NCBI GenBank assembly: GCA_029194665.1
Contig: JARFXO010000002.1
Location: 62,001 to 126,000, forward strand
Direction: 5' to 3'
DNA: 64,000 nucleotides
Source: Nitrospira sp.
Lineage (GTDB): Bacteria > Nitrospirota > Nitrospiria > Nitrospirales > Nitrospiraceae
A program made the position numbers and the translations under genes. Shown here in pieces: positions 27,950 to 37,006 of the stretch. Within the stretch, counting starts at the first letter, position 1, and each line of letters starts with the position of its first letter. The notes under the pieces were generated by a model. That model saw only the letters and a program-made list of their open reading frames with translations. It searched no databases and was not told the DNA's origin.

Positions 27950-28480
27950 TTGGAGGCCTGCTCTAGGGAGCGTGGCCTCTTGCAGTCGAAGCTATCGTAT
28001 CGGTCGTCTTGGCTGCGATGTCTCGCGGACATCGAAAGCTGGCAATCACGTTTGGCGCCGAGCCCCCCCACTGGAGTATCGGCAAGATGGTGCTGGCGCA
28101 GCTGTACCCAATGATTCTCGGACTTGAGCGAATCGAGACCATCCGCCTGTTCCGACAGAACGAGGGGTTTCAGTCCACCATCGCCTGCCCAGCTACCCCG
28201 ATTCCACCACCCTTCGCCGGTTTTTGGTCCGTTCAACCTCTGGCGTTTGTACGACGACCGGACGGGTATGGAACTGCTGATCAAGCAGCTCATCGGGGAC
28301 TCCGCCCTGAGCGACCTCCCCACCCCTCACCGCTTCGCCAACGAAACCTACTTCAATCTGCTCCTGCTGACGCACAATCTCGTGAATTGTTCCAAGCGAT
28401 TCTGTTTGCCTCCAGACTTACAAGACGTCACGCGGCAAACCCTCCGTCACAAAATCTTGTCATGCCTGCGCAGTGGCCGC
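27950..28480 (+). pseudogene. Relic of an IS1380-family transposase, frameshifted and internally deleted
   Basis: Three frames give consecutive pieces of one transposase. HWSIGKMVLAQLYPMILGLE and RIETIRLFRQNEGFQ occur at about 28068-28170. LPSYPDSTTLRRFLVR follows in another frame at about 28188-28235, completing the N-terminal third. Then RLYDDRTGMELLIKQLIGD and NETYFNLLLLTHNLV, the C-terminal part, occur at about 28250-28380. The catalytic middle is missing. No terminal repeats are evident. Confidence 0.75.
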
Positions 28481-28686
28481 ACGCCGACAATCGCCCCAGC
28501 TTGGCCTTGTCTGCAAGGGGTCCCCGAGAAGCGGTGTGGCGATAAGCCGCGCAGCAGATTGAGAGACTGACACCATGACACCATCTTTTTTCACGCCGGA
28601 TTCAGGTCGAAATGCCAAAATGCAATATCAACGATCCTACCCCTTCAATCATAAGGTGTGGTTTTTAGAAAAAGATCCGGTGGAGA

Positions 28687-29886
28687 TCATGCAACGTTTT
28701 CTGCAAGTGATTGTTCGAGCATCTGAGCATCTACGAAGAATTTGACCGCCCAGTTTAAGAGTTCGTATTGACCGTACCGGCCATAAATAGGCTCTGCTCC
28801 ACTGATCCCACCATAAATTCCCGGGTGTTCCGTACGCAAGAACTGAACTCTTCTAAGCGCGGAGGTAGTTGTTGTCAGTCCTTCATAGTATTCATACTTC
28901 CCAGTAAGTTGGTACAAGCGCCCCCAAATCCCAGCCATCTGTGCTTCTCCGGTTAGACACCGCCACGTCACCGTAGGCTCCCACCGCTCATTGAAGCGAC
29001 CAGCAAGGCTCCCGTCCGGCCGTCTTCTAATCAGGAGTGCATCGGCAACCTTCCGGGCCCGGGCGATATAATGGTCGTTCTGCAGATGGGCACCGATTTC
29101 AAGGATGCCTCTCACGCAATAGGCGATAGTATGGACAAGGGGCTGCGAGGGATCGTGCAAGCAGTTCGATCGAAACCAACCATTCTCATTTTGTTGTCCA
29201 AGGGCAAACTCGACATTGCGGACTGCGGAGCTCTTGAATTCCTCAATGCCTGCTTCTTTATATAGCTCCAGCAATGCCCAAGCCGTCCGTGTGTTATAGG
29301 TATAGAAGTCCATTTTGGAACTGGCATAGGTGGAGAGCGATTTTCTCCATGAACCATCCTCTTCCTGTTGCGCAACTAAGAACCTCGCAGCCTTGATCGC
29401 GCAATCCAAGTAGCGCTGGCTCGCTGTTTCTTGGAATGCCCGAATCCATCCAAATATCACTTGACCGGTATTAAATATTGCAGGTGTGGGGGGCTGATCG
29501 ATGGTCCCCCCCTGAACGGCTCCATTTTCCATTTGAACACGACATTCCCACTCCGCCATGCGGACAGCCCTCTCGGCGATTTCATCCCGCCCTGCCCGAT
29601 GCGCATAGTCAAACATGGTCGGAATGATATAACCGGTCGTTTCAGGGTAGGAAGGAATCCATCCGTGCCTCTTGAAATAGGGGTTATGAATCATCGAATA
29701 ACTGCGGGCAACCCCACCATCCCCAAATGCATCTTGGGCATTACAGATCCATTTGATCGCACCTTGAATGTGCTCATCAATGGTGCTGTCCTTCCCACTG
29801 CGGTCGCACAGGAATAGTTTTGCAAGGTCATAACTCAAAAATGAGCCATAATACTTTGTAAGCGCGCTGACGGCCTCAATGTTCAC
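28687..29886 (-). CDS. Predicted alpha/alpha-toroid (six-hairpin-like) protein, function unknown
   Basis: The 399-residue protein starts at GTG 29886 behind GAGGAG at 5 bases. It consists of repeated helical hairpins, each with an aromatic-rich turn (GWIRAFQETASQRYLDCA, QQEEDGSW, GQQNENGWF, RRRPDGSLAG). This is the pattern of terpenoid-cyclase-like or glycoside-hydrolase-like toroids. No signal peptide is seen. Proteins of this type are common in polysaccharide loci as possible glycan hydrolases, lyases or epimerases; no catalytic residue can be assigned from sequence alone. Confidence 0.7.
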   Translation of the reverse strand: MNIEAVSALTKYYGSFLSYDLAKLFLCDRSGKDSTIDEHIQGAIKWICNAQDAFGDGGVARSYSMIHNPYFKRHGWIPSYPETTGYIIPTMFDYAHRAGRDEIAERAVRMAEWECRVQMENGAVQGGTIDQPPTPAIFNTGQVIFGWIRAFQETASQRYLDCAIKAARFLVAQQEEDGSWRKSLSTYASSKMDFYTYNTRTAWALLELYKEAGIEEFKSSAVRNVEFALGQQNENGWFRSNCLHDPSQPLVHTIAYCVRGILEIGAHLQNDHYIARARKVADALLIRRRPDGSLAGRFNERWEPTVTWRCLTGEAQMAGIWGRLYQLTGKYEYYEGLTTTTSALRRVQFLRTEHPGIYGGISGAEPIYGRYGQYELLNWAVKFFVDAQMLEQSLAENVA

Positions 29887-29990
29887 GACGTCTCCTCACA
29901 AGAAAAGAATGCCGATTTTAATTTTTGGACAGGTTCAAGCCCGAATGTCCTTAATCCATTTTAAGGGCCAACGTTATCCGCAATCGACTG

Positions 29991-31553
29991 TCACCTCACT
30001 TCATAGAGCACAGCATTTCCATTCTCAAACAGCTTTTTCCACAACAGCGGTGGATGTTCATAAAACTCGTGATTCTTGTATCCGGAGCTCTTGCTGAGCC
30101 ACATCCCTTTGTTGATGTCCAGCCATCGAAGATATCTTGAGTTCACCATGACCAAACTCCCTGGCTGTATTTCTTCGATTGAATCTATCTCTTCAAAATC
30201 CACCCAAGCTGTGTGCGGCGGGTAACCACCGAAGAATTCAAGTCCTCTTAACGTAAGGAGGTCGGAGTACAAATGGCTGGATGGCTTAATCATGCCGCTT
30301 ATAGCTCGAATTTCAGACGTCCATTTCAACGGTACCCGCTCTTGCCAATATAGGCTTGCTCCTCCCACGACAAGAACAAATGAAATTAATACCCCCCCCC
30401 AAAACCTTCGCTCTCTGTCTATCCCCTGCCCACTGCCATCTGGAAAGATCAGTTTCCCCAAGAACCCGGAGACGAGCAGTACGGACGGAAATATAACAGG
30501 ATAAAAATATCGTTCAAAAAGTGGTACCGGAGAATAGGCAGCGCGGGAACTGGACGCAAAATTGAACATCAGCAGCAGCGTGATCAGCCACAGGGACGGA
30601 ATAAGAAAAGCTCGATCTTTCCAATAGAACGCATGAAAACACGCGATGATTCCCAACAGAGGCAAGAAGAGAAATGCGCTGTTTAACAGTAAGAACTCCG
30701 GCCCTTTCATGAACAGTCGTTTCATCAGAGCGACTGTTCGACTACCGCCTTTCGGCCAACCAAAACTGCTCCCTTCCGTAAAAAAGCCATTTTGCCACTG
30801 GCCGTAATTCCTTTCGATCTCATCGAATCGGTATAACCAATTTCCCGTCAGATGATGATAAGCGACCATCTCTCCCACGAGAACGAGTATGGAGCCCAAT
30901 GCTACTCCCATCCATAGAACCACAGCGGAATGCCAAGATCGTTTTAGACTCATTACCATGAAGACAGCACAGGTAAGAACGAAATACGATACCGTTTCTT
31001 TGCAAAGCCAGGATATCCCAAACGCCAATCCAGCAAAAAGACCCCCTGCGAGAAGAACTGACTTGTTTTCGATGAAATAGCGCGTAAGGGCAATGACAGC
31101 AATAACTCCGAGCGATGCAAAAACAGCCGCGGGAAGATCAGGATACAAAACTGTCGCATTACTTATGTCAAGTGGAACAATCGCATGGACAGCGGCAGCG
31201 ATGAGACCAACTCGATGGTTGAACAACATACTCGCACAGAGATAGGAGAGCAGTATGCCCACGATAGAAAGCAACAGGGGATAAACTGCAATACTCCACT
31301 CACCGAAACCCCATAATCGAATTGCCCATGAAACAGGAGCAATGACTCCGATTCTTAAAGGAAACACCGCCGGCCCACTGTACGTACCGATGGCAAGCCG
31401 GTCTCCAGCCAATTCATAGGCAAACCTTGAATACTCGCCGTCGTCTAGTCCGACATAGCCCGCAAAGAAATAGACACGAAGACAAATTGCGGCAACGAAT
31501 ATCCCGAATAGAACCAGCGCATCTGTTCGAAGATCTCGGACAATTGAGTGCAT
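29991..31553 (-). CDS. GT39/PMT-like polyprenyl-phosphate-sugar glycosyltransferase (GT-C)
   Basis: About 520 residues from ATG 31553 (the frame is open from 31565). The first helix is followed by the periplasmic GLDDGEYSRFAYELAGD, the Asp-Asp (Asp-Glu) catalytic loop of GT-C enzymes of the GT39 family. Roughly ten more hydrophobic segments and a periplasmic C-terminal domain follow. These enzymes use polyprenyl-phosphate-linked sugars as donors on the outer face of the membrane. Its neighbours, a UbiA-type transferase and a phosphatase, could supply such a donor. Confidence 0.82.
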   Translation of the reverse strand: MHSIVRDLRTDALVLFGIFVAAICLRVYFFAGYVGLDDGEYSRFAYELAGDRLAIGTYSGPAVFPLRIGVIAPVSWAIRLWGFGEWSIAVYPLLLSIVGILLSYLCASMLFNHRVGLIAAAVHAIVPLDISNATVLYPDLPAAVFASLGVIAVIALTRYFIENKSVLLAGGLFAGLAFGISWLCKETVSYFVLTCAVFMVMSLKRSWHSAVVLWMGVALGSILVLVGEMVAYHHLTGNWLYRFDEIERNYGQWQNGFFTEGSSFGWPKGGSRTVALMKRLFMKGPEFLLLNSAFLFLPLLGIIACFHAFYWKDRAFLIPSLWLITLLLMFNFASSSRAAYSPVPLFERYFYPVIFPSVLLVSGFLGKLIFPDGSGQGIDRERRFWGGVLISFVLVVGGASLYWQERVPLKWTSEIRAISGMIKPSSHLYSDLLTLRGLEFFGGYPPHTAWVDFEEIDSIEEIQPGSLVMVNSRYLRWLDINKGMWLSKSSGYKNHEFYEHPPLLWKKLFENGNAVLYEVR

Positions 31554-31633
31554 CGCAACCACCACGCAACGTCACCGAGACGGTCACGGACAGGACTTTT
31601 TGCATTGAAGCGGCCCGGAGCCAAATCGACTCT

Positions 31634-32275
31634 CTAGCCTATAGAATGAAACCCATGATTCCTTAATATGAACCGCGTTCGCAAACTCGGCCTCACAAGA
31701 ATGCCTTGCTTCACTCTTTGCAACAAAGGCAGATCAGAATGGTGGTCTGTGTAACAAACCGACGATTCAAACTCAGAGGAAGTTAAGATCTTTTCAAGCC
31801 GTTTGACTTTCTCAACTCCATGGCAGTTCTTGCCTAGAAGTCGTCCTGTTATACACCCTTCCTTGAGCTCCACCGAGGTGCAGATTACCTCCGGAATCCC
31901 TAGCCTTTCCGCAATCTCTCGAACATAAATGTCAAGACTTGCAGTCGCTAGAAGGACACGAGCCCCGTGGTACTGATGGGTCCTAAGCGCTTGCACCAAT
32001 TCTTTATTGGCATGTTTCTCCACAAAATATTCCGCAAACTGCTTGGCCACTCCTTGAACATCCTTTACCGTTCGCCCTTCAAGCGCCCCCCTTAGAAACG
32101 CTTCTTTTAATGCCGTGTTGCTGACAACCCCGGCCAGATACAGAGCGGTATAACACAGGATCTTCCACACCGACCCCGCGGCGACGCCGAATTGCCGCGC
32201 ACAACGAAATAAAAAGGGGAGATAACTATCCCCATATATCAATGTGCCATCAAGATCGAAAATGACGACATGCAT
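31634..32275 (-). CDS. HAD-superfamily IB phosphatase
   Basis: This 213-residue protein has the HAD motifs in order. FDLDGTL at residues 5-11 supplies the nucleophile Asp and the general acid Asp. LLATASLDIYV is motif II. A lysine near LGKNCHGVEKVKRL and CYTDHHSDLPLL form motifs III and IV. The cap is helical, as in subclass IB. In the pathway inferred here it would dephosphorylate a polyprenyl-phosphoryl-pentose 5-phosphate made by the UbiA-family enzyme at 33.2-34.2 kb; the two activities occur together, or fused, in other bacteria. Confidence 0.83.
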   Translation of the reverse strand: MHVVIFDLDGTLIYGDSYLPFLFRCARQFGVAAGSVWKILCYTALYLAGVVSNTALKEAFLRGALEGRTVKDVQGVAKQFAEYFVEKHANKELVQALRTHQYHGARVLLATASLDIYVREIAERLGIPEVICTSVELKEGCITGRLLGKNCHGVEKVKRLEKILTSSEFESSVCYTDHHSDLPLLQRVKQGILVRPSLRTRFILRNHGFHSIG

Positions 32276-32487
32276 GCGACCACCGAAAACCTACCGTGGA
32301 ACCGCTGTTAGTCGAGAGCCCACTCATAGAATCACCGCCAATTCTTCTTGACGCATGGGCCCACCAGAGGTTTGGCAAGTGCGCGCGCCCTTGAAAGGCT
32401 CTCGCAGCATCCAGACGCGATTACCCGGCGTCCGTCCGTCAAAAACCGGACCTGTGCAGGTGGACTGCAGACACCTCGCGCCTCGTA

Positions 32488-33204
32488 TCAGGCCTTACGA
32501 ATGACGATGATGTAATGAGCGGCGAGTTTTCTAAAGGCGCTTCGCTCCAGAGCTTTCTCCACTCGGCCGGCGAGAGGCAATATCGCGCTCGGCAGAAAGT
32601 TTGGAATGAACGTAAAGAAAATAGTATCCTGAACCGCAAGCCCGAATTCCTCCTGTAATCGCTTCGCGGGAATCCAGTGCTCTCCTCCAAACCGATCGAT
32701 CTTGGCGGTGAGCGGAAAGATGTAGTTCCAGAATATCCGAAACAGGGGGTTGATGAGATTGCTTTCACGAATGATGACGACTCCGTCGCGATTGACCACC
32801 CTGAGCGCTTCCCTCACGGCGTTCATCTGTTCAGCTCTTGAATAAATGTGATGCAAGACACCCGTCATCATCGCGACATCAAAGGCATGATCCGGAAACT
32901 CCACATTGAGCGCACTCCCTTCAAATATGGAGCCTTCCAATTCAGGATAACGTTCTTTCCCACGGCGAACCATGTTCGCGGAGAGCTCAATCCCGACCGG
33001 CGAAATCCCCATTCCCTTCAGAAACATCATGTTCGTTCCGTCGCCACAGCCGATATCGATGACGCACGGCCGACCATGAAAATACCGCTCAACCACCCCC
33101 CACCATTTCTGCACCAGATACTCGCGGATGTGATCGGGTATTTCCTCTTTATACGTCTCAGCAATCGCGTCAAAGTGCTGTTTGGCGGTCTCGCCCTGAC
33201 TCAT
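32488..33204 (-). CDS. Class I SAM-dependent methyltransferase
   Basis: The protein has 238 residues. Motif I is VIDIGCGDGTN at about residues 48-58, the acidic end of strand 2 is GIELS, motif post-I GSALNVEFPDHAFDVAMM, and the family block GVLHHIYSRAEQ follows. The fold suits O-methylation of a small molecule or lipid-linked sugar. It sits between the UbiA-family gene (30 bases away) and the HAD gene (about 210 bases away), so it may methylate the product of that pathway. Confidence 0.83.
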   Translation of the reverse strand: MSQGETAKQHFDAIAETYKEEIPDHIREYLVQKWWGVVERYFHGRPCVIDIGCGDGTNMMFLKGMGISPVGIELSANMVRRGKERYPELEGSIFEGSALNVEFPDHAFDVAMMTGVLHHIYSRAEQMNAVREALRVVNRDGVVIIRESNLINPLFRIFWNYIFPLTAKIDRFGGEHWIPAKRLQEEFGLAVQDTIFFTFIPNFLPSAILPLAGRVEKALERSAFRKLAAHYIIVIRKA

Positions 33205-33234
33205 AACCAGGTACCTTTTTGTCCCCGTGTAGAC

Positions 33235-34152
33235 TCAGTGGGTCAAATACAGCATGGCCGCCAGCCACATAAGGCCAGCCAGCACAAATCCTCGATCGTG
33301 AAAAATCACTTCCACCGGCTCCCCACGGTGTTGCTCCTGCACCTTCAGCATAAAACGGTAGATGCAGTACACCACCAGCGGCACGGTGAAGATGATCTTG
33401 TCGGTTCCGTGAAGCGCCTTCGTTTCGGGAGAGACGGAATAGAGCATGTATGCCAAGATGGTGATGCTCGCAGAACTGCCTACAAGCATATTGAGCTTCT
33501 GCACCGAATACGAGTGATTGACCGCTCTCGTGAGCGCTGCCGACGCTCCCAAATCCTCCAATTCCGACCGCCGTTTCCCGAAGCCGATCATCAAAGAAAG
33601 CGCAAACACGCAGACCACGAGCCAATTCGTCACCTCAACGTCGATCAGGAATCCGCCTGCATAGATCCGCATCACAAAGCCAATGGCGATCGACATCACA
33701 TCGATGACAGTCTTCTCCTTTAAGAGAAACGAGTACAGCAGATTGTTCACGACGTATAAGCACAAGACCGCAAAGAAACGCAGATCCAGAAACGCACCGC
33801 CCACAAGCGTGACACAAGCCATGACGGACGCCACCACCCCCGCCAACACCGGCGAGATGTTTCCCGCCGCAATCGGCCGATGGCGTTTCACCGGATGCTG
33901 GCGATCTGCTCGGACATCAACAAGATCATTCAACAGGTAGACGGCACTGGACATCAGGCAAAACAACAGCGCGCCCAGGATCGATTTCGCCAGGTATTCG
34001 TTCTCGCCGAACTGCGGCCCCATCAAGAACGGCGCGAGCACGAAAAAGTTCTTGACCCATTGCTTGACCCGAAGGGCTTTCAGCCAACATCGAAGATACT
34101 CGGTGGCGCTGGAGACACTCACGGCTATGATCGACTGCGCATATGGGTTCAT
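33235..34152 (-). CDS. UbiA-family prenyltransferase, polyprenyl-phosphate phosphoribosyltransferase-like
   Basis: The 305 residues hold eight to nine membrane helices. The first Asp-rich motif is LLNDLVDVRADRQHPVKRHR, which with the following RPIAAG is characteristic of the decaprenyl-phosphate phosphoribosyltransferase branch rather than the quinone branch. The N-terminal LRVKQWVKNFFVLAP block supports this. The family transfers ribose 5-phosphate from PRPP to polyprenyl phosphate. Together with the HAD phosphatase and GT39-like enzyme it suggests a lipid-linked pentofuranose donor. No DprE1-like oxidase is visible in the window. Confidence 0.82.
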   Translation of the reverse strand: MNPYAQSIIAVSVSSATEYLRCWLKALRVKQWVKNFFVLAPFLMGPQFGENEYLAKSILGALLFCLMSSAVYLLNDLVDVRADRQHPVKRHRPIAAGNISPVLAGVVASVMACVTLVGGAFLDLRFFAVLCLYVVNNLLYSFLLKEKTVIDVMSIAIGFVMRIYAGGFLIDVEVTNWLVVCVFALSLMIGFGKRRSELEDLGASAALTRAVNHSYSVQKLNMLVGSSASITILAYMLYSVSPETKALHGTDKIIFTVPLVVYCIYRFMLKVQEQHRGEPVEVIFHDRGFVLAGLMWLAAMLYLTH

Positions 34153-34202
34153 CGGCTCTTATGGCGGATCAGGACAACCTTTGTCTCATCCCAGACCGAC
34201 TC

Positions 34203-36035
34203 CTACTCGCTGCGGACAAGATTTGCACGAATGCCATCGGCCTGCACTTTGATATAGGGCGGCGTTTCAAAACTGACTTTTCGAAGATCGGCCTGAAACA
34301 ACGTGTCGGTCATCCGCTCGAACCGCAACTTGTCATACATGTCGGCCGCCGGCTTATTCTTCGCTGTCGGAAGGTACTCTCCTCTGAGCACAGTTGCTCC
34401 ACGAGTCTTCGCGCACTCCGCAACGAACGACATCACCGCGGCCTCGATATTCTTCCCGATTACACGGCAACTCAGAAGAAACGTATCGATCATGCATTGC
34501 TCCAACTCGAATCGCAGAATGCACACACCGATGATCCCATAATCTCCAAATTTGTCTTTCGACGACACTCCGAACACACAGGCCTGTGCATCCCCGACAA
34601 TTCCGGCTATATCTGCCTCGGTATATCGCCGAGTCGTGAGATTCATTTGATTCGTCTTCTGCGTCAATTGGGCGATGCGCGGGATGGAAAAAAGGTCGGC
34701 TGGACCAATGGAGACCTCAATGCCGAGGCTACTCAAAAACTCATCCAGGTTGTCGTAGGCATTCTCGTGCAGCTTGCGCGCCATCTGAGCTTGATACATC
34801 TGGCCTTTCCGCTTATCCTCCTCGGTCACCCGGACATGATCGACGCCCGGCAGACGATCAACCAGGGAGGGAATGAGATACGGTTGCTCCGGCAGACAGA
34901 CCACTTCACACTCAGGAAGTTCCTGGCGTACGCGCTCACATTCGATCGGATTGTCATCAATGAGGATCATGCTGTCGATCCCGATGTTGAGTTCCTCCGC
35001 CAGGGCCTTCATATTCCCTGCCTTATCGTCCCAATTTATCTTGGCCGCGGCAAAATGTTGACGGCGCAGAATCATGTCTGGGTGCTTTTCGATCGCTTCC
35101 CATGCGTCTGCCTCGTTGTTCTTGCTGTTAATGGCAAGAATGATTCCACGATGGTGCAGCTTAAGCAATTCCCGTTGAAACATCCGAAAGCAATTCCCGG
35201 GGTAGGTATGCCCCAATCGGATACCCTGCATGCCGTCCTCACCGATCACACCTCCCCATAACGTATTGTCGAGATCGAGCACGAGGCACTTTTTGGATTT
35301 GCCAAGACAGCTCAGCACATACTTGAGTAAGTCATCCACCAATAAGGGATAGGAGGAATGCTTATATGGACTTTTTGACACCGCCCATTGCTTGGCGTCG
35401 AACAGCTGCTCGTAGCCCTTCCGCTGGACAAATCGGTGGAAATCCCAAATAAACGTCCCGGACAACGTGCGGCAGGTGGCAGCCAAGGCACGGTTGAACT
35501 GATCCACTAAATACGGCTGTCCCTCAGGGTGCTGCGTGTCATAAATCCCCCAATACACATCCATCGGCAGACAAGCATTCTGTACGATCACGGGCGATGA
35601 CAACTTCGCCTCAATTGTCCTTGCCAGCTCTCGAAGGTCCTGCGCCTTCGCCTGTAGAAGGACCTCCCACTCCGAGAATGAAGACTGGTTGAACTCTTCG
35701 ACGAACGTTGGAAGCAGTTCTTCGAGCCTGACCAGCAGCAAGACGATATCCGGGCGAAAAGAATAGAGCGGGCCGGCGGCATCGAGCACCTCCTGCACAT
35801 ATTGGTTATAGCCGCCCCAATAGAACTCAGGCTTCAATCCCTCCAGACAGAGTCTCACACGAAGGACCGGCTCCATACCCTCCACGGTATAGCTTCGCAG
35901 CACGGCGATCCGAAGCGGTCTTGCATCTCTGCACGCTTCTTCCACGGCACCCATCTGCCGCAGATAATCGTTGTACCGATAGTTATGGACGTCCGCCTTT
36001 AGCTGCCTGATGTTGCTCATTTTGTCGACCCACAC
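34203..36035 (-). CDS. FkbH-like HAD-IIIC phosphatase / glyceryl-ACP synthase
   Basis: The protein has 610 residues starting at GTG 36035 (an ATG at 36020 is the alternative). After an N-terminal SGNH-like domain of about 240 residues comes the HAD domain with LVLDLDNTLWGGVIGEDG (Asp254, Asp256), then NSKNNEADAW and LIDDNPIECERV. A GNAT-like C-terminal domain starts near residue 450. FkbH-type enzymes take 1,3-bisphosphoglycerate, dephosphorylate it and load a glyceryl unit onto an acyl carrier protein. Two carrier proteins lie in the same cluster. It follows the malonyltransferase by 7 bases. Confidence 0.88.
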   Translation of the reverse strand: MWVDKMSNIRQLKADVHNYRYNDYLRQMGAVEEACRDARPLRIAVLRSYTVEGMEPVLRVRLCLEGLKPEFYWGGYNQYVQEVLDAAGPLYSFRPDIVLLLVRLEELLPTFVEEFNQSSFSEWEVLLQAKAQDLRELARTIEAKLSSPVIVQNACLPMDVYWGIYDTQHPEGQPYLVDQFNRALAATCRTLSGTFIWDFHRFVQRKGYEQLFDAKQWAVSKSPYKHSSYPLLVDDLLKYVLSCLGKSKKCLVLDLDNTLWGGVIGEDGMQGIRLGHTYPGNCFRMFQRELLKLHHRGIILAINSKNNEADAWEAIEKHPDMILRRQHFAAAKINWDDKAGNMKALAEELNIGIDSMILIDDNPIECERVRQELPECEVVCLPEQPYLIPSLVDRLPGVDHVRVTEEDKRKGQMYQAQMARKLHENAYDNLDEFLSSLGIEVSIGPADLFSIPRIAQLTQKTNQMNLTTRRYTEADIAGIVGDAQACVFGVSSKDKFGDYGIIGVCILRFELEQCMIDTFLLSCRVIGKNIEAAVMSFVAECAKTRGATVLRGEYLPTAKNKPAADMYDKLRFERMTDTLFQADLRKVSFETPPYIKVQADGIRANLVRSE

Positions 36036-36042
36036 CCTTTGT

Positions 36043-36972
36043 CTACCCTGCGACCGCCTTTATTTTCCGCAGATCATCGAGCTTCTCGACGTTCATGACC
36101 GTGGCATCCTTGCTGATATCCCGGATGAGGCCGCTCAATACCCGTCCGGGCCCCACTTCGACAAACATTCTATGCCCTTCTTGAATGAGCCGCTCGATTG
36201 ATACGACCCATTGCACCGGAACGGTCATCTGTCGGACTAAACAGGTCAGGATCTGATCAGCAGTTTCGTAGAAAGTCCCCGTGACATTCGACACGACAGG
36301 AATCCGCGGAGTTTTTGGAGGACACGCCGTCAACGCGTCTTTCATTTCCTCACCGGCATGCTGCATAAAACGACTATGCCACGGGCCGCTCACTTTAAGC
36401 GGAACGACCAGTTTTGCCCCCGCTTTTTTGGCATAGTCCGACACCACCCTCAGCGCTTCCTTCTCGCCTGACAGAATCACCTGCCGTGGAGAGTTATGAT
36501 TCGCCACTTCGACTGAACCCACCGCGCATGCCTGCTCGCACAACTCTTGGCACCGGGTGATATCGAGTCCCATGACCGCGACCATCCCTCCCGGATACAA
36601 ACTCGCAGCCTGCTGCATCAATTGGCCTCTGCGGCGCACGAGACGCAGCGTATCCTCGAAGGAAAAGGCCCCGGCACAGAACAGAGCCGCATACTCTCCC
36701 AAACTATGCCCTGCGACGGCGACCGGCACTAGTCCCGATTCTCCGGCCGCCAGAAGACAGGCAAGATTGACGACTGTAATCGCCGGTTGGACGAATTCAG
36801 TCTGTCCAAGAATCCGATCAGGATCCTCGAAGCAGAGCCGGCACAGGTCCATGTCAAGAATGGAGGAGGCTTCCTCGAACAGTTGCCGCACGCCGGAGGC
36901 ATGGTGATAGAATTCGTGTCCCATCCCCACATATTGGGATCCCTGCCCTGGGAACACACACACTGCATTCAT
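36043..36972 (-). CDS. fabD: ACP S-malonyltransferase
   Basis: This 309-residue FabD-type protein starts VCVFPGQGSQYVGMG, with the oxyanion glutamine. The nucleophile is Ser90 in AGHSLGEYAALFCAG and the catalytic His199 is in SGPWHSRFM. The second Arg block (LRLVRRRGQLMQ) that holds the malonyl carboxylate is intact, so malonyl is the likely extender. A stand-alone copy here, next to private carrier proteins and a ketosynthase, indicates a dedicated acyl-building pathway separate from the housekeeping fatty-acid genes. Confidence 0.9.
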   Translation of the reverse strand: MNAVCVFPGQGSQYVGMGHEFYHHASGVRQLFEEASSILDMDLCRLCFEDPDRILGQTEFVQPAITVVNLACLLAAGESGLVPVAVAGHSLGEYAALFCAGAFSFEDTLRLVRRRGQLMQQAASLYPGGMVAVMGLDITRCQELCEQACAVGSVEVANHNSPRQVILSGEKEALRVVSDYAKKAGAKLVVPLKVSGPWHSRFMQHAGEEMKDALTACPPKTPRIPVVSNVTGTFYETADQILTCLVRQMTVPVQWVVSIERLIQEGHRMFVEVGPGRVLSGLIRDISKDATVMNVEKLDDLRKIKAVAG

Positions 36973-37006
36973 GCGCCGTCATCCCTACTCAGTGCCCTCG
37001 GAGTCC

